The notes under the pieces are model-generated. The model saw nothing but the letters and a program-made list of their open reading frames with translations, had not been told where the DNA came from and made no database searches. 58,453 nt of DNA from Macrococcoides caseolyticum (GTDB lineage Bacteria > Bacillota > Bacilli > Staphylococcales > Staphylococcaceae), in NCBI RefSeq assembly GCF_002902665.1, contig NZ_PPRM01000001.1, forward strand, positions 1 through 58,453, read 5' to 3'. A program made the position numbers and the translations under genes. Each line of letters opens with the position of its first letter. Position 1 is the stretch's first letter. This document shows, in pieces, positions 16,336-25,667 of the stretch.

Positions 16336-17493
16336 ATGACAACTTTAAATACAGTACAACTACCATTATTTGATCACGTAGGGAGCTTTTTAAGACCGCA
16401 AACATTAAAGAAGGCGCGTGAGCAATACTTAAAGCAAGAAATTACATATGATGAATTGAAACAAGTAGAAGATCAAGAAATTAAAAAGCTGATCGATAAA
16501 CTCGTATCATTAGGATATGAAACTGTAACAGATGGTGAATTTAGAAGAAGCTACTGGCATCTTGACTTTTTCTTCGGATTTAATGGAATAGAACAGCAAT
16601 TACTCGGTCAAGGGTATGTCTTTAATAAATATGAAACAAGAAGTGATAGTGTGAAGTTTACTGGACACATTTCTGGAGAACACCATCCCTTTGTAGAACA
16701 TTATAAATTTGTCAGGGACTATGCACCAAAACATGTGACGGTAAAACAGACAATCCCAGCTCCTGCACAGTTCTTAGTAGAACTGACACGTCCGGGTGTA
16801 AAAGAAACAGTAGATGAACATTATGTATCACGTGAAGCAGTCAAAGATGACATCGTTAAGGCATATACTACAGTAATACAAGATTTGTATGATGAAGGAT
16901 TACGCGTGCTTCAACTGGATGACTGTTCGTGGGGCATTCATGTTTCTGAAGGCACACTAGAGAAGATACACGGTGACGGTAACAGTGAGAATCTGGATGT
17001 GGAAGCACTTAAAGAAGAGCTATTAGACATTAATAACCGTGTAATACACAATGCACCAAATGACCTTATCATCAATACACATGTATGTAGAGGGAATTAC
17101 CGCTCAGACTTTGCGAGCGCTGGTCCATACGATAAAGTTGCAGATCAGCTCTTTGCAAAGGAAGATGTTGATGCATATTATCTTGAGTATGATACGGAAC
17201 GCGCAGGAGGGTTTGAACCACTCGCGAAAGTTTCTGGAGAAAAACACGTCGTACTCGGTCTGATTACTTCTAAATTCCCAGAGTTAGAAGATAAAGCGGA
17301 AGTAATTGCACGTATTAAAGAGGCAAGTAAATATATTCCTTTAGAGCGACTAAGTCTAAGTACACAGTGTGGATTTGCTTCTACAGAAGAAGGTAATGAA
17401 CTCACAGAAAGTGACCAGTGGGCCAAACTTGAACTTGTGAAAGAAATTGCGCTACAAGTTTGGGGCGATGGAGAAAATGAATTGCCAGCATAA
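16336..17493 (+). CDS. MetE C-terminal-domain family methyltransferase (YxjG/YxjH type)
   Basis: Short homologue (385 aa) of the C-terminal catalytic domain of cobalamin-independent methionine synthase, as in Bacillus YxjG/YxjH. The family blocks are DHVGSFLRP near the N-terminus, QLDDCSWG (acidic substrate-binding), the Zn ligands His and Cys in NTHVCRGNY, YYLEYDTERAGGFEPL, and Cys in LSTQCGFAS. It lacks the N-terminal MetE half, so it probably uses a methyl donor other than, or presented differently from, methyltetrahydrofolate-triglutamate to methylate homocysteine. Control by a Met T-box supports a role in methionine supply. AGGAGGAA precedes the ATG. Confidence 0.88.
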   Translation: MTTLNTVQLPLFDHVGSFLRPQTLKKAREQYLKQEITYDELKQVEDQEIKKLIDKLVSLGYETVTDGEFRRSYWHLDFFFGFNGIEQQLLGQGYVFNKYETRSDSVKFTGHISGEHHPFVEHYKFVRDYAPKHVTVKQTIPAPAQFLVELTRPGVKETVDEHYVSREAVKDDIVKAYTTVIQDLYDEGLRVLQLDDCSWGIHVSEGTLEKIHGDGNSENLDVEALKEELLDINNRVIHNAPNDLIINTHVCRGNYRSDFASAGPYDKVADQLFAKEDVDAYYLEYDTERAGGFEPLAKVSGEKHVVLGLITSKFPELEDKAEVIARIKEASKYIPLERLSLSTQCGFASTEEGNELTESDQWAKLELVKEIALQVWGDGENELPA

Positions 17494-17510
17494 CATATAA
17501 AAATAAAAAT

Positions 17511-17535
17511 GTTTAAATAGGAAATATGTGGGTAA
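17511..17535 (+). promoter_or_regulatory. SigB-type promoter of csbD
   Basis: GTTTAA at 17511, a 13-base spacer and GGGTAA at 17530 match the SigB consensus (GTTTaa, 12-15, GGGtAt) with one change. It lies 34 bases before the csbD start codon. csbD is a SigB-controlled gene in other Gram-positive bacteria. Confidence 0.7.
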
Positions 17536-17568
17536 AACATAGTATTAAATGAAAGAAAGGTGATAATA

Positions 17569-17751
17569 ATGACTAATGAAGGTAAATTTGAACAATTAAA
17601 AGGCAATGTACAAGAAACAGTTGGTAACGCGACTGGGAATAGAGAACTAGAGCAAGAAGGCAAAGAAAGTAAGATTTCTGGTAAAGTGAAAGAAGTATCA
17701 GAGAACGTACAGGATAAAGTCAACGAAGCAGTAGATAAATTCAAAAAGTAA
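17569..17751 (+). CDS. CsbD family stress protein
   Basis: 60-aa, highly charged, Lys/Glu-rich protein of the CsbD family ([20 protein letters not shown], then a partial repeat of [17 protein letters not shown]). Such proteins are abundant general stress proteins of unknown mechanism, strongly SigB-dependent in Bacillus and Staphylococcus. The ATG at 17569 follows AAAGG with 8-base spacing; an in-frame GTG at 17560 overlaps that site. Transcribed alone between its SigB-type promoter and a strong terminator. Confidence 0.9.
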   Translation: MTNEGKFEQLKGNVQETVGNATGNRELEQEGKESKISGKVKEVSENVQDKVNEAVDKFKK

Positions 17752-17759
17752 TCTCTAGC

Positions 17760-17798
17760 ATTGAGGTAAATGTAGTTATACATTTACCTCAATTTTTT
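17760..17798 (+). terminator. Rho-independent terminator of csbD
   Basis: Perfect 13-bp stem ATTGAGGTAAATG / CATTTACCTCAAT with an 8-base loop and T7. Confidence 0.92.
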
Positions 17799-17841
17799 TG
17801 TGTATAATTATAATTATTACGAATCAGAGAGGTGAACGAAA

Positions 17842-18309
17842 ATGTATACAATATATTTAGCTGGAGGATGCCTCTGGGGTGTACAGGCGTTTTTGAAGAC
17901 GGTACCTGGTGTAGCTGGAACTGAAGCAGGTAGAGCGAATGGCGAGACAGCAACATTAGACGGACCGTATGATGGCTATGCTGAATGTGTGAAGACAATA
18001 TGTGAAGACACACTGGCACTACATGAGCTGTTAGATGATTTCTTTCAGATTATGGATCCGTATAGCGTGAATAAGCAAGGGATCGATGAAGGTCCGAAAT
18101 ATAGAACGGGAATCTATAGTGAAGATGAAGCGTTATTACAAGCAGTAAGACGCTATATAAACTCACGAGAAGATAAAGGGAAGATTGTTGTAGAAGTGCT
18201 GCCATTAAATAATTATGTCCGTAGTGCAGACGAACATCAGGATTATCTGGACAGACATCCAGGTGACTATTGTCATGTACCATTTGAGATGATGAGGAAA
18301 TATAGATAA
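17842..18309 (+). CDS. msrA: peptide-methionine (S)-S-oxide reductase MsrA
   Basis: Reduces S-diastereomers of methionine sulfoxide in proteins. The catalytic Cys10 lies in GGCLWG (the usual motif is GGCFWG, here Phe is Leu). Further family features are GYAECVKT, FFQIMDPYSVNKQGIDEGPKYR and the C-terminal AEDHHQ-equivalent ADEHQDYLDRHP. 155 aa, a short form with a shortened region before the acidic motif. No adjacent msrB. Preceded by GAGAGGTGAA. It sits in the same neighbourhood as the methionine genes but has its own promoter. Confidence 0.9.
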   Translation: MYTIYLAGGCLWGVQAFLKTVPGVAGTEAGRANGETATLDGPYDGYAECVKTICEDTLALHELLDDFFQIMDPYSVNKQGIDEGPKYRTGIYSEDEALLQAVRRYINSREDKGKIVVEVLPLNNYVRSADEHQDYLDRHPGDYCHVPFEMMRKYR

Positions 18310-18346
18310 TAGGCTCTAATTAATTATTTCGAGATATAAACCGTTA

Positions 18347-18391
18347 GACACACTGACAGAATGATATTTGAGTTCTGAGGTGTGTTTTTGT
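18347..18391 (+). terminator. probable terminator of msrA
   Basis: Imperfect stem ACACAC..AGAA / TTCT..GTGTGT followed by T5. The imperfect pairing lowers confidence. Confidence 0.5.
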
Positions 18392-18427
18392 ATTCATTAA
18401 AAAATAACTATTTATATTTTTAATGAT

Positions 18428-18456
18428 TTGACATATACCATATAGGGGTATAAAAT
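18428..18456 (+). promoter_or_regulatory. csoR-copA-copZ promoter with embedded CsoR operator
   Basis: TTGACA (18428-18433), a 17-bp spacer and TAAAAT (18451-18456). The spacer holds the dyad ATACC-N7-GGTAT (18435-18451) with a G-tract, as in CsoR operators of Firmicutes; a second half-dyad GATACCCCCATAC lies downstream at about 18472. Apo-CsoR bound here would block RNA polymerase, and Cu(I) would release it. Confidence 0.8.
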
Positions 18457-18502
18457 GAGGGTGAAATGAAAGATACCCCCATACAGTATAGGAGATGATG
18501 AT

Positions 18503-18799
18503 ATGTCGGAGCATCAGCATATTGCGACACCGAGAGATCATGAAGAGAAAGAAAGGTTAATCAAGCGTTTAAAGCGTGTTGAAGGTCAAGTGCGCGGTAT
18601 TCAGAAGATGATAGAAGAAGATCGTTATTGTATCGATATCCTCGTTCAGATAAGTGCGATTGAGTCAGCGATGAAACAGGTAGGTTATGCGATCACAGAG
18701 CGTCATATGAAGCATTGTGTGAGTGACGCGATTAAAGCAGGTGATGGGAACGATTCAATCGAAGAGTTGATGAAGGTATTGAAGCAGTTCAATAAATAA
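18503..18799 (+). CDS. csoR: copper-sensing transcriptional repressor CsoR
   Basis: 98-aa all-helical DUF156/CsoR family repressor. The Cu(I) ligands Cys-His-Cys are recognisable: Cys in EDRYCIDIL, then His and Cys in ERHMKHCV. The conserved helix [15 protein letters not shown] is present. First gene of the copper operon, 13 bases before copA, so autoregulated through the operator in its promoter. An N-terminal extension [15 protein letters not shown] contains several His residues. Confidence 0.95.
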   Translation: MSEHQHIATPRDHEEKERLIKRLKRVEGQVRGIQKMIEEDRYCIDILVQISAIESAMKQVGYAITERHMKHCVSDAIKAGDGNDSIEELMKVLKQFNK

Positions 18800-18812
18800 G
18801 GAGTGGATATGT

Positions 18813-21188
18813 ATGGCGAAACAAGAAGTTACTTTACCGATAGAAGGGATGACGTGTGCAGCTTGTTCGAATCGTATTGAGAAAGTGCTGAATAAGATGG
18901 ATGGTGTCGAAGCTCAGGTAAATTTAACGACAGAGCGAGCAACCGTTCATTATGATGAAGATAAATTGAGTTTGAGTGATATTTCTGAACGTATAGATAA
19001 GCTAGGATATCAAGTCCGTCCAGCACATGCAGAATTTGATATTACTGGTATGACGTGTGCGGCTTGTTCTAATCGTATTGAGAAAGTATTGAATAAACAG
19101 CCTGCTATACAGAATGCTACGGTGAATCTTTCTACTGAGGTTGCAACGGTGGATTATTATCCAGGAAATATGGATGAGTCTGATATTATTGAACGTATTA
19201 AGAAGCTAGGGTATGATGCAACGCTTAAGAGTGAGGAGCAGTCTAGTCGTAAGGAAAATGAATTGCGACGTAAAAAGTATAAATTGATATTAGCAGCGGT
19301 ACTGTCTCTGCCTCTACTACTTACGATGTTGACGCATCTGTTCGGAATTCATTTGCCGCATATCTTTATGAATCCGTGGTTTCAGTTTGCATTTGCGTTT
19401 CCAGTGCAATTTATTATTGGATGGCAGTTCTATACTGGTGCTTATAAAAGCTTGCGCAGTGGATCAGCAAATATGGATGTACTCGTGGCGCTTGGAACAA
19501 GTGCAGCATTCTTCTATAGTTTATACGAAAGCATTAAATGGATGAGGGGTTTAACGAATGATCCGCACCTTTATTTCGAAACAAGTGCAGTATTGATTAC
19601 TTTAATATTGTTCGGTAAGTATTTGGAAGCACGTGCGAAATCACAGACAACAAATGCATTATCGAGTCTATTGAACTTACAGGCGAAAGATGCACGTGTT
19701 ATGAGAGGTGGCAAAGAGCAGCTGGTAAGCATCGATGCATTGCAAGTAGGTGATCACATCATTGTAAAGCCTGGTGAGAAAGTGCCGGTAGATGGTGTTA
19801 TTATTAAAGGTAACTCTTCTGTTGATGAATCTATGTTAACTGGTGAATCGATTCCTGTTGAGAAGCATATGGGTGATAAGGTTATCGGTGCTACGATGAA
19901 TAAGAATGGTAGTTTCACAATGGAAGCTAAGAAAGTCGGTAAAGATACTGCTTTGCAGTCAATCGTCAAGATAGTAGAATCAGCACAAGGTTCTAAAGCA
20001 CCGATACAACGTATGGCAGATATTATATCTGGATATTTCGTCCCGATTGTTGTAGGCATCGCGATACTCACGTTTATCGTATGGATGTTATTTGTTAAGC
20101 AAGGGTTTGAAGCATCACTTGTTGCAGCGATATCAGTACTTGTTATTGCTTGCCCATGTGCATTAGGACTCGCAACGCCGACATCTATTATGGTAGGAAC
20201 AGGTCGAGCAGCAGAACGCGGTATTCTCTTTAAGGGTGGGGAACATCTGGAGCGTACACATGAAATCGATACTATTGTCTTGGATAAGACTGGAACGATA
20301 ACAAAGGGTGAACCTGAAGTAACAGATTTCACAGGAGACGATCGTGCACTTCAATATTTAGCAAGTAGTGAGCAGTCTTCAGAACATCCGCTAGCAAGTG
20401 CGATTGTAAAGTATGCTGAAGAACAAGCAGTATCGTTGAAAGAAGTATCACACTTTGAAGCGGTGCCAGGACACGGAATTCATACACAAATTGATGATGA
20501 AGATATATATGTTGGTAACCGCAAGCTGATGCAGCAGTATAATATTGAAATAGCAACATTTGAGCCCAATATGCAATTATTTGAAGCGCAAGGTAAAACT
20601 GCGATGATGATAGCTTATGAAGGTAAAGTGCAAGGTGTCGTTGCAGTCCAGGACACGGTGAAACCAAGTGCGAAGGATGCCATTGATGAACTGAAAGTGA
20701 TGGGCATAGAAGTAATTATGTTAACCGGTGACAATACACGTACTGCTCAAGCAATTGCAAGTGAAGTTGGCATTGATGAAGTAATCGCTGAAGTCTTGCC
20801 GGAAGATAAAGCAGAGAAAGTTAAAGCATTGCAGGCACAAGGCAGAAAAGTAGCCATGGTGGGAGACGGAGTAAACGATGCGCCAGCGCTTGCATTAAGT
20901 GATATCGGAATTGCTATCGGTACGGGGACAGAAGTCGCGATAGAAGCGGCTGATGTGACGATACTAGGTGGGGAACTGACACTCATTCCAGAAGCCATTA
21001 AACTTAGCCATGCAACAATTCGAAATGTAAAACAAAACTTAGGATTTGCGTTTGGTTATAATGTTATCGGTATTCCATTTGCAGCATTAGGCTTATTAGC
21101 ACCGTGGATTGCTGGTCTTGCTATGGCGTTATCATCAGTAAGTGTTGTCAGTAACGCTCTAAGACTCAAATCTGTTAAAATTAAATAA
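18813..21188 (+). CDS. copA: copper-exporting P-type ATPase CopA
   Basis: P1B-1 Cu(I) efflux ATPase, 791 aa. Two N-terminal heavy-metal-associated domains each carry [15 protein letters not shown] (CxxC near residues 15-18 and 83-86). Then come eight membrane helices, the TGES actuator loop ([10 protein letters not shown]), the TM6 metal motif [11 protein letters not shown], the phosphorylation site DKTGTITKG, the HP motif SSEHPLA and [10 protein letters not shown]. All catalytic elements are intact. Between csoR and copZ in one operon. The start used is the ATG at 18813, seven bases after the GGAGTG site. Confidence 0.97.
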   Translation: MAKQEVTLPIEGMTCAACSNRIEKVLNKMDGVEAQVNLTTERATVHYDEDKLSLSDISERIDKLGYQVRPAHAEFDITGMTCAACSNRIEKVLNKQPAIQNATVNLSTEVATVDYYPGNMDESDIIERIKKLGYDATLKSEEQSSRKENELRRKKYKLILAAVLSLPLLLTMLTHLFGIHLPHIFMNPWFQFAFAFPVQFIIGWQFYTGAYKSLRSGSANMDVLVALGTSAAFFYSLYESIKWMRGLTNDPHLYFETSAVLITLILFGKYLEARAKSQTTNALSSLLNLQAKDARVMRGGKEQLVSIDALQVGDHIIVKPGEKVPVDGVIIKGNSSVDESMLTGESIPVEKHMGDKVIGATMNKNGSFTMEAKKVGKDTALQSIVKIVESAQGSKAPIQRMADIISGYFVPIVVGIAILTFIVWMLFVKQGFEASLVAAISVLVIACPCALGLATPTSIMVGTGRAAERGILFKGGEHLERTHEIDTIVLDKTGTITKGEPEVTDFTGDDRALQYLASSEQSSEHPLASAIVKYAEEQAVSLKEVSHFEAVPGHGIHTQIDDEDIYVGNRKLMQQYNIEIATFEPNMQLFEAQGKTAMMIAYEGKVQGVVAVQDTVKPSAKDAIDELKVMGIEVIMLTGDNTRTAQAIASEVGIDEVIAEVLPEDKAEKVKALQAQGRKVAMVGDGVNDAPALALSDIGIAIGTGTEVAIEAADVTILGGELTLIPEAIKLSHATIRNVKQNLGFAFGYNVIGIPFAALGLLAPWIAGLAMALSSVSVVSNALRLKSVKIK

Positions 21189-21212
21189 AATAGAAGTAAA
21201 GGGGAGTCTATT

Positions 21213-21413
21213 ATGGAAACAGTATTAGAAGTAAGTGGTATGACATGTGGACATTGTAAATCGGCTGTAGAAGGTGCGGCGAAAGAAGTCGCAGGCGTAA
21301 GTGGCGCAGCAGCAGATATTGAACAAGGACTTGCAACAATTACGCATGACGAATCAGTAAATATTGCTGATGTAAAACAATCCATTGAAGATCAAGGTTA
21401 TGATGTGAAATAG
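21213..21413 (+). CDS. copZ: copper chaperone CopZ
   Basis: 66-aa ferredoxin-like HMA protein with the Cu(I) motif GMTCGHC (CxxC) near residues 10-15 and GYDVK at the C-terminus. It hands Cu(I) to the N-terminal domains of CopA in the cytoplasm. 24 bases after copA, with its own GGGG-rich site, and closed by a terminator; last gene of the copper operon. Confidence 0.95.
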   Translation: METVLEVSGMTCGHCKSAVEGAAKEVAGVSGAAADIEQGLATITHDESVNIADVKQSIEDQGYDVK

Positions 21414-21417
21414 GATG

Positions 21418-21447
21418 AACGGGTATCGATTGATACCCGTTTTTTTA
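21418..21447 (+). terminator. Rho-independent terminator of copper operon
   Basis: Stem AACGGGTATC / GATACCCGTT with a 4-base loop, then T7. Confidence 0.92.
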
Positions 21448-21515
21448 ATTTTGATTTTTTGTGAAAGTGATATATAATTTTAATTAGATATAAAAAATAT
21501 ACTAGGAGTGAGAGA

Positions 21516-22565
21516 ATGAAAATAGAATTAGGGTTAACGTCATTCGGAGATAACGGTTCAATTCATACGATGGAGGGGAAACTGCCGGCCATTCCTGCAG
21601 ATGAACGTATCAGAAATCTCGTTGAAGAAATACAGCTTGCTGATCAGCTGGGTCTTGATATTTATGGTCTTGGTGAGCATCATCGTGAAGACTATGCAGT
21701 ATCAGACCCAGTGACGGTGCTTGCTGCAGCTGCAGGTTTAACGAAAGATATTAAATTAAGTTCTGCAGTAACTGTTCTGTCAAGTGATGATCCTGTACGT
21801 GTGTATCAGCGTTTTGCGACATTAGATGCGATTAGTAATGGACGTGCAGAGATTATGGCGGGGCGTGGGTCATTTATTGAATCATTTCCTTTGTTTGGTT
21901 ACGATTTAAATGATTACAACGAATTATTCGATGAGAAGCTTGCATTATTATTAGAAGTAAATAAAAATGAAGTTGTTAATTGGCAAGGGCATCATCGACC
22001 TTCAATTGATAATAAGATTGTGGTGCCAAGAGCAGTACAAAAAGAATTGCCGATTCATATTGCCACGGGTGGTACACCAGAGTCATCCGCTCGAGCTGGT
22101 ATGCTGGGGTTACCAATTACATATGCGATAATTGGAGGTAATCCTGAACGTTTCAAACATAATGTAGATGTTTATCGTCATGCATTGAATGCATCTGGTT
22201 TTGATGCAGATCGAGCATTTATTGCAACGCATTCGTGGGGGTATGTTGCAGCGACTGATGAAGAAGCCTTTGAAGCATATTATCCTTCTACGAAAGCGAG
22301 TCATGATCGTTTAGCAAGAGAACGAGGCTGGCCAATGTATTCTGAAGCGCAGTTTATGAATGAAATCGAGCACGGTGCCTTATATGTAGGTAGTCCAGAA
22401 CGAGTCGCTCAAAAAATTATTAAAACTGTAGAAGCACTGGGTTTAAATCGCTTTATGCTACATTTACCTATAGGATCGATGAAACATGAACTGACGATGA
22501 ATTCAATTCGTTTATACGGTGAAAAAGTTAAACCGATCGTAGATGAATATTTCAAAGATAAATAA
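21516..22565 (+). CDS. LLM class flavin-dependent monooxygenase
   Basis: 349-aa bacterial luciferase-like TIM-barrel protein of the Atu2307/SP_0267-like group. Visible blocks are IYGLGEHHREDYAVSDP near residue 50, SNGRAEIMAGRGSFIESFPLFGYD and the C-terminal RFMLHLPIGSM. The family uses reduced flavin supplied by a reductase; the substrate is unknown. First gene of a likely operon with the HD protein (10 bases apart) and perhaps the LOG protein. AGGAGTG precedes the ATG. Confidence 0.88.
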   Translation: MKIELGLTSFGDNGSIHTMEGKLPAIPADERIRNLVEEIQLADQLGLDIYGLGEHHREDYAVSDPVTVLAAAAGLTKDIKLSSAVTVLSSDDPVRVYQRFATLDAISNGRAEIMAGRGSFIESFPLFGYDLNDYNELFDEKLALLLEVNKNEVVNWQGHHRPSIDNKIVVPRAVQKELPIHIATGGTPESSARAGMLGLPITYAIIGGNPERFKHNVDVYRHALNASGFDADRAFIATHSWGYVAATDEEAFEAYYPSTKASHDRLARERGWPMYSEAQFMNEIEHGALYVGSPERVAQKIIKTVEALGLNRFMLHLPIGSMKHELTMNSIRLYGEKVKPIVDEYFKDK

Positions 22566-22575
22566 GGAGGATATA

Positions 22576-23157
22576 ATGACAATTCAGGCAGTGGCAGAAT
22601 TTGCTCGAGAAATTGAAAAACTAAAAACAGTGAAGCGCAGAAGCGATACGCTGGACGGTCGATTTGAAAACAGTGCAGAGCATTCATGGCAAGCCGCCCT
22701 TATCGCTAATGAATTTGCTCCGTATTATCCAGAAAATATTGATATTTCAATGGTCACTCGAATGTTACTCGTACATGATTTAGGAGAAATATATGCAGGG
22801 GACACCTGGGTATTTGATGACGAAGGAAAGGCTGATGCATTTGAAAGAGAGCGGGATTCTTTAAGTAAGGTGATTGCGAGCCTGCCGCAAGCTTCTCAAG
22901 CTTCCATTCTTTCTTTATGGGAAACATTTGAACGTGGAGAAAGTCATGAAGCAAAGTACGCGCGAATTATAGATGCCCTTATCGCACTTATCAATTTACA
23001 TGAAGTTAGTGAAGTGAATTATAATCCATACAATCTGACAAAAAGCCAGGTCGTGCGTAAAAAACAGTTTATCGGTGAAGATGCACCTGAAATCTGGGCA
23101 TACGCACTAGACTTGATTCATCAATGTGTACAAAAAGGATTGTTAATCGATGAATAA
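22576..23157 (+). CDS. HD domain phosphohydrolase (YfbR/HDDC2-like)
   Basis: 193-aa HD-fold metal-dependent phosphohydrolase. The metal ligands are visible: His36 in ENSAEHSWQ, His67-Asp68 in LLVHDLGE, and a distal Asp in RIIDALIALI. The EHSWQ and HDLGE blocks match 5'-deoxynucleotidase-type YfbR/HDDC2 proteins, so hydrolysis of (deoxy)nucleoside monophosphates is the likely activity. The start at 22576 sits behind AAGGAGG; an in-frame start at 22543 lies inside the preceding gene. Confidence 0.85.
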   Translation: MTIQAVAEFAREIEKLKTVKRRSDTLDGRFENSAEHSWQAALIANEFAPYYPENIDISMVTRMLLVHDLGEIYAGDTWVFDDEGKADAFERERDSLSKVIASLPQASQASILSLWETFERGESHEAKYARIIDALIALINLHEVSEVNYNPYNLTKSQVVRKKQFIGEDAPEIWAYALDLIHQCVQKGLLIDE

Positions 23158-23208
23158 ACCGTAACAATTTGAGATAATAAAGTATACATTGATAAAGGTG
23201 GAAGTGAA

Positions 23209-23775
23209 ATGAGAATTATTGTATATTGCGGTGCAAGTAAAGGGAATGAAGCCATCTATCTGGAAAATGCGAGAACATTAGGCAAGTGGATTGCTGATAA
23301 TCACCATTCCCTTGTATATGGTGGAGGAAATGTAGGATTAATGGGAGAAGTTGCAAATACTGTGCTCGAACATGATGGACGTGTAGTAGGTGTCATTCCA
23401 AAGTTTCTAGCTGACAGAGAAATTGCACATAACGGTTTGACAGATTTAATCGTAGTAGATAACATGTCCGAACGAAAGAATAAAATTCTTGAAATAGGAG
23501 ATGTTTGTATCGCATTACCAGGAGGACCCGGCACGCTAGAAGAAATTAGTGAAGTCGTTTCATGGTCACGTATTGGACAAAATGACAGACCTTGCATTTT
23601 ATATAATGAGAGTGGGTATTATGACCTTTTAGAAGCATTCTATGACAATATGGTCGATAAAGGTTTTCTGACACAAGCAGATAGAGACAATGTATATTTT
23701 GTTAAAAGTATTGAAATCTTAAATGAAGTGATAGAAAACTATAGAGAACCTGAAATAAGAATATATAAAAAATAA
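23209..23775 (+). CDS. LOG family / TIGR00730 Rossmann-fold protein
   Basis: 188-aa protein of the LONELY GUY family, which release free bases from nucleoside 5'-monophosphates (cytokinin riboside 5'-monophosphate phosphoribohydrolase). The diagnostic motif GGPGTLEEISEVVSW (PGGxGTxxE) lies near residue 105, with GGGNVGLMGEVAN near 40. Next to the HD nucleotidase, which also acts on nucleotides, so a shared role in nucleotide clean-up is possible. Preceded by AAGGTGG, followed by a bidirectional terminator. Confidence 0.9.
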   Translation: MRIIVYCGASKGNEAIYLENARTLGKWIADNHHSLVYGGGNVGLMGEVANTVLEHDGRVVGVIPKFLADREIAHNGLTDLIVVDNMSERKNKILEIGDVCIALPGGPGTLEEISEVVSWSRIGQNDRPCILYNESGYYDLLEAFYDNMVDKGFLTQADRDNVYFVKSIEILNEVIENYREPEIRIYKK

Positions 23776-23800
23776 GATCCAGAGCTGGATCTTATTTTTT
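23769..23800. terminator. bidirectional terminator between LOG gene and tcyP
   Basis: Stem AAATAAGATCCAG / CTGGATCTTATTT with a 2-base loop and T-runs on both strands. Confidence 0.88.
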
Positions 23801-25193
23801 ATGCTTCAGTTTGTTCCACAACTGCGTGCTTGTCATTAAAGATATTACGGTTAAATGTTCCAAGCATACGAGAAGTTACCGTACCACTTAGCATACTGCC
23901 ATTTACATTAAGTGCAGTACGTCCCATATCAATCAAGGGTTCAACAGTGATTAATACACCCGCAAGTGCGATAGGTAATCCCATAGATGAAAGTACAATA
24001 ATCGCTGCAAACGTTGCACCACCACCAACACCTGCAACACCGAATGAACTAATTGCGGTAATCACTGCGAGCTGAATGATAAATTCAGGTGACAGTGGGT
24101 TAATACCTACAGTTGGTGCAATCATCACTGCAAGCATCGCTGGATAAATTCCTGCACATCCATTTTGTCCCATCGTTGCACCGAATGATGCTGACATATT
24201 CGCAGTTGCATCATCCACCCCAAGCGCATTTTTTTGTGCAGAAATGTTAAGTGGAATTGCACCAGCACTAGAACGAGAAGTGAAGGCGAAGATTAATGTC
24301 GGAATAACTTTTTTAAGATATGTAATTGGGTTTAATCCGAATATAGCTACAAGAACGAGATGAATAATGAACATCGTAATAAGTGCAGCATATGAAGCAA
24401 GCACAAATTTCCCAAGCTCCATAATGCCAGCAAAGTTTGTGCTGGCAATCATATTTGCCATGAGCGCAAGCACACCGAATGGAGTTAAACGTAAGATGAT
24501 TGTGACAAGGCGCATAACAACAGCAAATATAGCATCCACCATCTTTGTAAACATTTCGGCATGTTCAGGCTGTTTGCGACGTACCCCAAGCACAGCAACA
24601 CCTACTAAAAATGAGAAGATAACAACAGCGATAACTGAAGTCGGACGTCCGCCCGTCATATCCATGAAAATATTTGACGGGATGAAATTAACGATACGCT
24701 GAGGCATCGTTTTTTGTTCCATCGTATCAAATTTTTGCTGAATCTCTGTACCACGCATTTTTTGATCTTGTCCGATATGAATTTGATCTGCATTTAAATC
24801 AAAGAGTAGTGCGGATCCGATACCAATAAGTGCAGCTACTAATGTCGTCGTGATCAAAGTTCCGATAACCCATGCTGCCATCTTACCTAAACGGTCTGCA
24901 GCATCTAAGTTGATAATCGAGCGAATAATTGACACCATGACTAGCGGCACGACGATAACCATAAGTAGTTGAACGTATCCGCTACCGATAATTGAATACC
25001 AGTCGAGCGTATTTTCAGTTATCTTGCTGCCAGATCCATAGGCAACTTGAAGAAAAATTCCGAGAAGAATCCCGAGTGCCATACCAGTAAACACACGCTT
25101 TGAAAATGAAATATGTTTCTTATGCATTAGAATTAGTAATCCTATAAGAATACTAAGAATTAAGACGTTAAAAAAAGTTAACCAGTTTTCCAT
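23799..25193 (-). CDS. tcyP: L-cystine/cation symporter TcyP
   Basis: 464-aa member of the dicarboxylate/amino acid:cation symporter family, TcyP branch (B. subtilis TcyP is of similar length). It carries an N-terminal helix pair, the family signatures FTSRSSAGAIPLNI and GATMGQNGCAGIYPAMLAVM, and a conserved VGGGATFAA loop. It would import L-cystine. In Bacillus and staphylococci tcyP is controlled by cysteine regulators; no such site is obvious here, but the 61-bp repeat array lies just upstream (25295-25657). Start ATG 25193 after GGAGG with a slightly long spacing. Confidence 0.92.
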   Translation of the reverse strand: MENWLTFFNVLILSILIGLLILMHKKHISFSKRVFTGMALGILLGIFLQVAYGSGSKITENTLDWYSIIGSGYVQLLMVIVVPLVMVSIIRSIINLDAADRLGKMAAWVIGTLITTTLVAALIGIGSALLFDLNADQIHIGQDQKMRGTEIQQKFDTMEQKTMPQRIVNFIPSNIFMDMTGGRPTSVIAVVIFSFLVGVAVLGVRRKQPEHAEMFTKMVDAIFAVVMRLVTIILRLTPFGVLALMANMIASTNFAGIMELGKFVLASYAALITMFIIHLVLVAIFGLNPITYLKKVIPTLIFAFTSRSSAGAIPLNISAQKNALGVDDATANMSASFGATMGQNGCAGIYPAMLAVMIAPTVGINPLSPEFIIQLAVITAISSFGVAGVGGGATFAAIIVLSSMGLPIALAGVLITVEPLIDMGRTALNVNGSMLSGTVTSRMLGTFNRNIFNDKHAVVEQTEA

Positions 25194-25294
25194 CTGATTA
25201 AATACCTCCGAAATATTATTTTGTAGACTTTACTACTTTACAATGGAAAGTAATATATTTCAAGAGTAGAAATGAAAATGAATGTAATAAACAG

Positions 25295-25657
25295 ATGTGG
25301 CGAACAAACGCGAAGTTCGCCATCTAGGTAGTGAGAACTAGATATTTATCGCTGTATGTGGCGAACAAAGGTAAAGTTCGCCATCTAGGTAGTGAGAACT
25401 AGATATTTATCGCTGTATGTGGCGAACAAAGGTAAAGTTCGCCATCTAGGTAGTGAGAACAAGATGTTTATCGTTGTATGTGGCGAACAAAGGCGAAGTT
25501 CGCCATCTAGGTGGTAGGAACTAGATATTTATCGCTGTATGTGGCGAACAAAGGTAAAGTTCGCCACCTAGGTAGTGGGAACAAGATATTTATCGCTGTA
25601 TGTGGCGAACAAAGGCAGAGTCCGCCACCTAGGTAGCGAGAACTAGATATTTATCGC
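25295..25657. repeat. six tandem 61-bp repeats, each with a hairpin
   Basis: Units start at 25295, 25356, 25417, 25478, 25539 and 25600, exactly 61 bases apart. Each has an inverted repeat TGGCGAAC / GTTCGCCA around an 8-9-base variable loop (AAACGCGA, AAAGGTAAA, AAAGGCGAA), then a CTAGG...CTAG segment and ATATTTATCGCTGT. The last unit carries a substitution in the stem (GTCCGCCA). 61 is not a multiple of 3, so this is not a protein repeat. There are no unique spacers, so it is not a CRISPR array. It lies between the NERD gene end and the tcyP start. Confidence 0.95.
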
Positions 25658-25667
25658 CTCCTGTACC

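Noticed and set aside
17178-17783. 201-aa minus-strand open frame across metE-like and csbD genes
   Set aside because: Antisense to two recognised genes and to the csbD terminator; translation resembles no protein.
19754-20332. 192-aa minus-strand open frame inside copA
   Set aside because: Antisense to a clearly conserved gene, Ser/Ile/Thr-rich low-complexity translation, no ribosome binding site.
25295-25657. CRISPR-like array
   Set aside because: The units are contiguous, with no unique spacers; the variation is confined to a hairpin loop; no cas genes are in the window.
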